A stretch of DNA of 64,000 nucleotides from Aphanomyces cochlioides (taxonomy: Eukaryota > Oomycota > Saprolegniomycetes > Saprolegniales > Verrucalvaceae): positions 1,147,501 through 1,211,500 of the forward strand of contig JAHQRK010000013.1 of assembly GCA_019828595.1 (NCBI GenBank), given 5' to 3'. The notes beneath the pieces were generated by a model that saw only the letters and a list, made by a program, of their open reading frames with translations, was not told the DNA's origin and did no database searches. Positions 59,757 to 64,000 of the stretch are shown piece after piece (positions within the stretch are counted from its first letter, which is position 1; every line of letters begins with the position of its first letter). A program made the position numbers and the translations under genes.

Positions 59757-59955
59757 GAATCGATTCCGAATCGAACGGGATTCTCTGATTGGCTAGAATT
59801 AAAAATTAAAGATAGTCAGCCAATCAGAATCGATCAGCCACCTGACTCACGCAAAACACACACTGACACACCCCACTTCAGTATTATGAAATCGATTTGA
59901 AAATGAATTCGCATTTTGGTCAAAACCACAAATTTGGTTGAAAATGACAATACAT
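59757..59955. repeat. dispersed repeat, copy B
   Basis: Same family as 43208-43412. The TCTGATTGGCT / AGCCAATCAGA arms both differ from copy A (TTTGATTGGCT / AGCCAATCAAA) in a way that keeps them complementary. Confidence 0.75.
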
Positions 59956-61206
59956 TGGATGAATGAAAATTAGAACAGGGGGATAGTACTTTCTCTCAAA
60001 TTTTATTCAGCCAATCACAATCGCCCAAAATAAAGTACTATTAATATTAAAAGTATTGTCTTTTCGATTCAAATTTCGAATCGCCGTTTGATTTAATCGA
60101 TGATTTGTGTATGTTTTGACGTGTGTTTGTCGTGTATTTTAGCATTACTAAATACACTTTAGTAGCTATTATTTAGCATTCCGATGTGTGAACTACACCT
60201 ATTATCCGGATTTTAGCATAATTATGTCCGGATAAGCTATGAATTCCGGTTAATTGGACAAATAACCGGATATTTATCGATTCCAAAAATGAAGAAATCG
60301 GGATAAAATTCGAGTTTTTGCCCGAATAGACAATATTTATGGATTTTGACGAATGTACTTTGACAGTTTTCATCCCTATGGCCCGCGTACAGCGTGGTAG
60401 TTTTGCATTATAGTGTAAAATAGTAAACTCAATACAGTGTACGGTGAAAATCAAACCAATTTTGTATTAGATTTCAATGGTATACATAGAGGTCCGAAAA
60501 CTTTCGTCATTTAAGTACCATGCTACTGGAAACTTTGCTATTATATATTATTCACTATGAAATATTATACATATACTGTATAAAATGGTATTTAGGCATT
60601 AGCCAGGTTCTTGAAGAACAAGCTAATGACAAAGTCGATTGTGCTGTGCGAATATCTATAGGCTAGCGAATGAGGCTATGCCAGAAGTCCGACTTCTCTC
60701 ATGGATTCGTTTGCAATAATCAGCACTGTTCCAGCATCAGCAGTCGAACTTGTAGTTTTGAGGCCATAAACGGATCAAATCCAATCGACGAGGGTTGGCT
60801 TGCAATGCCAATGACTGACAAAATTGGGGGACGCCGCCCTTCAGTCACCCAAATGTATGAAAACTTATTCAGTGGTGGGGCTAACTCTATCCTACTGACC
60901 CTCCGTGCTTGATAACTTGTTCTAGACCTGTTGACGCAACAGAAATAAATCGATTCCTTTGAAAATCCCCGGTTGGGTTTGAACACTTATAGTATAAACG
61001 AGACTGTGGAATCACGTCGGTGGATGTTTTTGTGTTCGTCAAGGGCCTGAACCAGGGCTTGGAAGTCAGGCATAATGCCTTTAAATCATTGTAATTTAAA
61101 AATGCAATTTTGATTAATTGATTATAAATGCCTGGCCCCATTTTTCCGGATACTGACTGCTTTCCGAACAGACTTTCTCTCCTGCGTCATTTGCGAAACT
61201 ACTGAA
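59956..61206. other. repeat-rich intergenic DNA
   Basis: Contains several TCCGGA-bearing words (60195-60300: TATCCGGATTTTAG, TGTCCGGATAAG, ATTCCGGTTAATTG) like those at the Merlin ends. No gene supported. The left end of the hAT element should lie here but was not located. Confidence 0.45.
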
Positions 61207-62920
61207 ATGAAGTCCGATAACGGTGACATTGTGCGCGCGCTCTACTCTGATACAGTTATTGGAGGGAAAAAGAAGTCTCTCTGCAGTCTTTGTAACAGAA
61301 CGTACGCGAAGAGTACCGGTTGTACAAACGAAATACGCCATTTGAAAGACAAACACCCTAATTACATTGGTGAGGCTGCTACAAAAATTGGGGAGGAGGA
61401 GACAGTAGAAAATCCGTCACTGGACCAACGAACTCGTGATATATATCGCTGGATTGAGTGGTGCATCATGGAGCGACTGCCGCTCAACTTTTGCGAGAGC
61501 CAACTTACCCGTCAGAATGCGAAAATGTCGAAGATCTCGTCGAAGATCTCGTCGAAGACGATGAAGAAGTATAACGTTATGGAAGGTTTGTACACCAGAG
61601 TCCAGGGTAAACTTTCGCAGATTCTGCCTGCTCGATTTGGACTTGTCATTGATGGATGGCAAAGCTCAGGACGTCACTACATTGCTTTTTTGCTGTTTAT
61701 GAGGACGCTTGTCAAAAAGGCACAGACGACATCCTTTACTGCACGTCAATGCGATTTTTGTTGTTGGCCTCCGACCACTTGAAGACGAGGAAGAGTTGAG
61801 TGCTCAGAGCCACTATGATCTCATCGCTGATACACTATCGACGTATGAAAAGCCTTGGTCGTCCATTGTGTTCTTGGTCGGCGACAATTGCTCCGTAAAC
61901 CAGGCTATTGGTCGTCGCGTTGGAGCAGTACCCTTCATCGGGTGTGCTAGCCATAGAGCCTGGTCGGGCAATGTTCGTGTCCATGCGTGTCGATGCTGTA
62001 GAAAAATAATATAATGTGATTGGTCAAAATATCCGGAATTCCGGATAGTGTTCATTCGCAAGTTTCAGTGGCTTGAGAACTTGACTCCGAATCAATGTTC
62101 GTTCATGCTTGTTGACCGGATAAATTTTTATCCGAAAAACTTTGACCTCTACCGAATGGACACGCATGGACACGAACATTGCCCGACCAGGCTCATAGGT
62201 TTAATCTTGCCGTTCACGAACACTTGCGACCATGGGAGCCAATTCTTTGAAAAATCAATTCGCTCATGAAATATTTTGGATCGATTAAAGGAGGAGCAGC
62301 GCTTCGGAAGTCGTTCAACTTGCAGCCCATCATGCGAAATACTACACGCTGGTCAAGTACGTTTACGATGGTCACCAGATATATCGAAATGCACGAAGTT
62401 TTGAGTTCGATGGATGTTTCAACAGCAAACAGACATGATATACCATCAAAAATGCTTACGGATGAAGAAATGCATGAGCTGCTTGAACTTCAAGCACAGT
62501 TGATGATTTTTCAAGAAGTGACCAAAAAGCTTCAAGACTCTAAGTTGACGTTATTGGGTGCTCGTTGGTGCTTTGATGCAATTATGGCGAAGTTTCCAAG
62601 CCTTTACGACCGCCTTCGACGTGATGCACCCATCGTTAACAACCCCAGTTTGGAATCTGGGCTAGTCAAAGTCATTGCTGGAGAGCGCTTGAGTAGTAGC
62701 GAAAAGAACGAATGCCGCAAGTTTGAGCAAAATCAAACTGAAGATGTTGCACACGATGGTGAAAGTTCGTTCTTATCACCTGCTTTCAAGAAGCGCAAAA
62801 CACAGTCGACAAAGTACTTGCCAGTGAAATGGGTGCCACCAACGTCAAACGAGAGTACAGAAAACGTGCACACCAAAAACAAGAAAATGCAGGCTGATAT
62901 CGGGGAATCACAGGAACATG
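61207..62920 (+). pseudogene. hAT-type transposase with BED zinc finger, interrupted
   Basis: The N-terminal BED-like finger is SLCSLCNRTYAK...TNEIRHLKDKH. The hAT core follows: ERLPLNFCES, FGLVIDGWQSSGRHYIAFLL, then after a frameshift near 61730 [20 protein letters not shown] and [21 protein letters not shown] splits the codons for ASH and RFNLAV at 61956-62194. The frame resumes with LRKSFNLQPIMRNTTRWSST, the conserved R-N-x-TRW region, and runs to the second inserted element at 62923. The dimerisation tail is not recognisable beyond it. Non-functional. Confidence 0.8.
61956..62194. mobile_element. 239-bp MITE inside the hAT gene
   Basis: Inverted ends GAGCCTGGTCGGGCAATGTT (61956 on) and their exact inverse (to 62194), at least 36 bp, flanked by ATA on both sides (61953-61955 and 62195-62197). 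Ignoring it and one ATA joins the flanking hAT codons in frame. It contains the 16-bp palindrome ATCCGGAATTCCGGAT (62031-62046). Confidence 0.93.
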
Positions 62921-62922
62921 TA

Positions 62923-63534
62923 CTACTCTGTTTTGCAATTTTTGTCAGCAAAGATACGATCGTATACTAGACACAAGTATAAGAAATCTGTATTTAAAAA
63001 GTTAATCCACCAAACACGCTGGCTAAAGAGTCCATACGATCTTCCTCCTCAAGGCGTTCATTCATCAATTCTAAAGCCGCCATCTCGCCATCAGTCGTTT
63101 TGCTCCTGGGAATTTTAAATCTGTTGTCGCCCTCATGTTCAATTATAACCTTCATGACTCGATAAAGAGTCATGAAAGTCTTTTCCAACGTCGTCGATTC
63201 CAACGCCTTGAATGAGCTTTCAACAGCATCGACGAGTTCTTCATGGGAGCGACATGATCCCTTGAAGAACTCGTCGTCATGATCTGCCTCGAAGCAGTTC
63301 CGTTGACGCTGCGTTTCATGACTTCAAGATATAGAGCCGCACGCTAATCGTCAGTCAAATTGGCCCGTGTTTTTGTCTTCACTCGTATCTCAGTCAAATG
63401 GGAAATATAATTCACAAAAAAATACACCGTTTATCAGCTCATTGCGAGGAATCATATCCACTACTTTATTTGCCAATCAGAGCTCAGTAAACGTTTCATC
63501 TGGTCTTGCTGACAAAAATTACAAAACAGAGTAG
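62923..63534. mobile_element. 612-bp internally deleted Tc1/mariner-type element
   Basis: Inverted ends CTACTCTGTTTTGCAATTTT (62923 on) and their inverse (to 63534), about 29 bp, with one mismatch, flanked by TA. It lies in the 3' part of the hAT gene and carries a transposase remnant on the minus strand. Confidence 0.82.
62994..63400 (-). pseudogene. Tc1/mariner-type transposase relic, N- and C-terminal pieces fused
   Basis: Read on the minus strand. An N-terminal-like piece (about 63390-63310: TRANLTDD, then a stop, and ALYLEVMKRSVNGT) resembles the start of oomycete Tc1-like transposases. It is followed almost directly by a C-terminal-like piece: HEELVDAVESSFKALE, LEKTFMTLYRVMKVIIEHEG, DNRFKIPRSK. 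The catalytic domain is absent. Assignment rests on these remembered family patterns. Confidence 0.45.
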
Positions 63535-63536
63535 TA

Positions 63537-64000
63537 ACAAATTACTCTACTACAGTACTATCCACACCAGAGACCCATTATGTAATGGGAAATATCCTAG
63601 GCCAGTAGGTATTGGTGGGGAACAAGGGGAAATATCCTCTAATAGAAATAAAGGGTGCGCTCCCCTTTGAGTATGCATGTGTTTCGAAAAATTCTACCCT
63701 TGGAGACTTCGAAAAGAGCCTTTTCGTCACAGATGTCCGCATATGACTGCTGGCATCGCAATGGAACAACTCCTCCGCCAAACGCAAGCACCGAGTAGAT
63801 CATCACCCCGTGCAAATAAGAGCCCCGAATGTGACGGTGTTGAACATTTGACTCAGCTCCAGGTGAAACCTGCGTCAGCTTTGATCTCTATGTGGATAGA
63901 TAAGCATACTTGACCTAGTGAGTGGTCTTGCAGTAATTGAGGCTCGAATCAACTGAAAGTCATAGATTGTCGTCGTTGGGCTTTCGGTTACGATACGGTG
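63537..64000. other. end of window, nothing recognised
   Basis: No gene, RNA or repeat supported; the 3' end of the hAT element may lie here. Confidence 0.45.

Noticed and set aside
1..64000. CRISPR arrays or rRNA genes
   Set aside because: No regularly spaced short direct repeats with unique spacers and no rRNA-like sequence were seen; the DNA is eukaryotic with viral insertions.

Overview
The window looks like nuclear DNA of an oomycete, most likely a saprolegnialean such as Aphanomyces or a relative. This is inferred from secreted tyrosinases with an N-terminal PAN/Apple-like module, 'WRKY19-like' Cys/His repeat proteins, very short (about 41-64 nt) GT-AG introns and a dense mix of Merlin, Harbinger, pogo, hAT and MITE relics. 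No species can be fixed from sequence alone.

The centrepiece is an integrated Polinton/Maverick (polinton-like virus) of 17,941 bp at 7283-25223. It has 179-bp terminal inverted repeats with 3 mismatches, termini AG...CT and a 6-bp target duplication CAACAC. It sits in a degenerate secreted serine beta-lactamase-like gene whose two halves lie at 5920-7282 and 25224-25542. It carries a protein-primed type DNA polymerase B (with one in-frame stop), a retrovirus-like integrase with chromodomain, a packaging ATPase, an adenain-like protease, a double-jelly-roll major capsid protein, a penton-like protein, a fibre-like protein with an S74 chaperone (frameshifted), a GIY-YIG endonuclease with zinc fingers, a pVI/pX-like small virion protein and several small ORFs. 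It therefore has both transposition and virion-building genes. Its last 2.6 kb before the right TIR is less AT-rich, lacks viral genes, and encodes a secreted glycine-zipper protein.

Left of it (1-5900) a Merlin-family element (8-bp duplication GGAATAAT) is split by a Harbinger element. Right of it come a purple acid phosphatase gene (26009-27322) and then an inverted, roughly mirror-image block: tyrosinase(-), ARF-like GTPase(-) // ARF-like GTPase(+), ankyrin-repeat gene(+), tyrosinase(+). The ankyrin gene (37795-40249) has 16 exons, most of them one ankyrin repeat long and in phase 0, so no single long ORF reveals it.

From 43 kb to the end the window is repeat-rich: a tandem-repeat charged protein (44611-45678), three WRKY19-like Cys/His paralogues (47, 54.6 and 56.6 kb), a MITE with a second small element inside it (50529-51762), a pogo/Tigger-type element (57986-59597), and a hAT transposase gene interrupted by two small elements (61207-63534). 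Host genes likely act in secreted phosphate scavenging and phenol oxidation (phosphatase, tyrosinases) and intracellular signalling or traffic (ARF-like GTPases, ankyrin protein); the viral block forms one replication-integration-packaging-capsid module.
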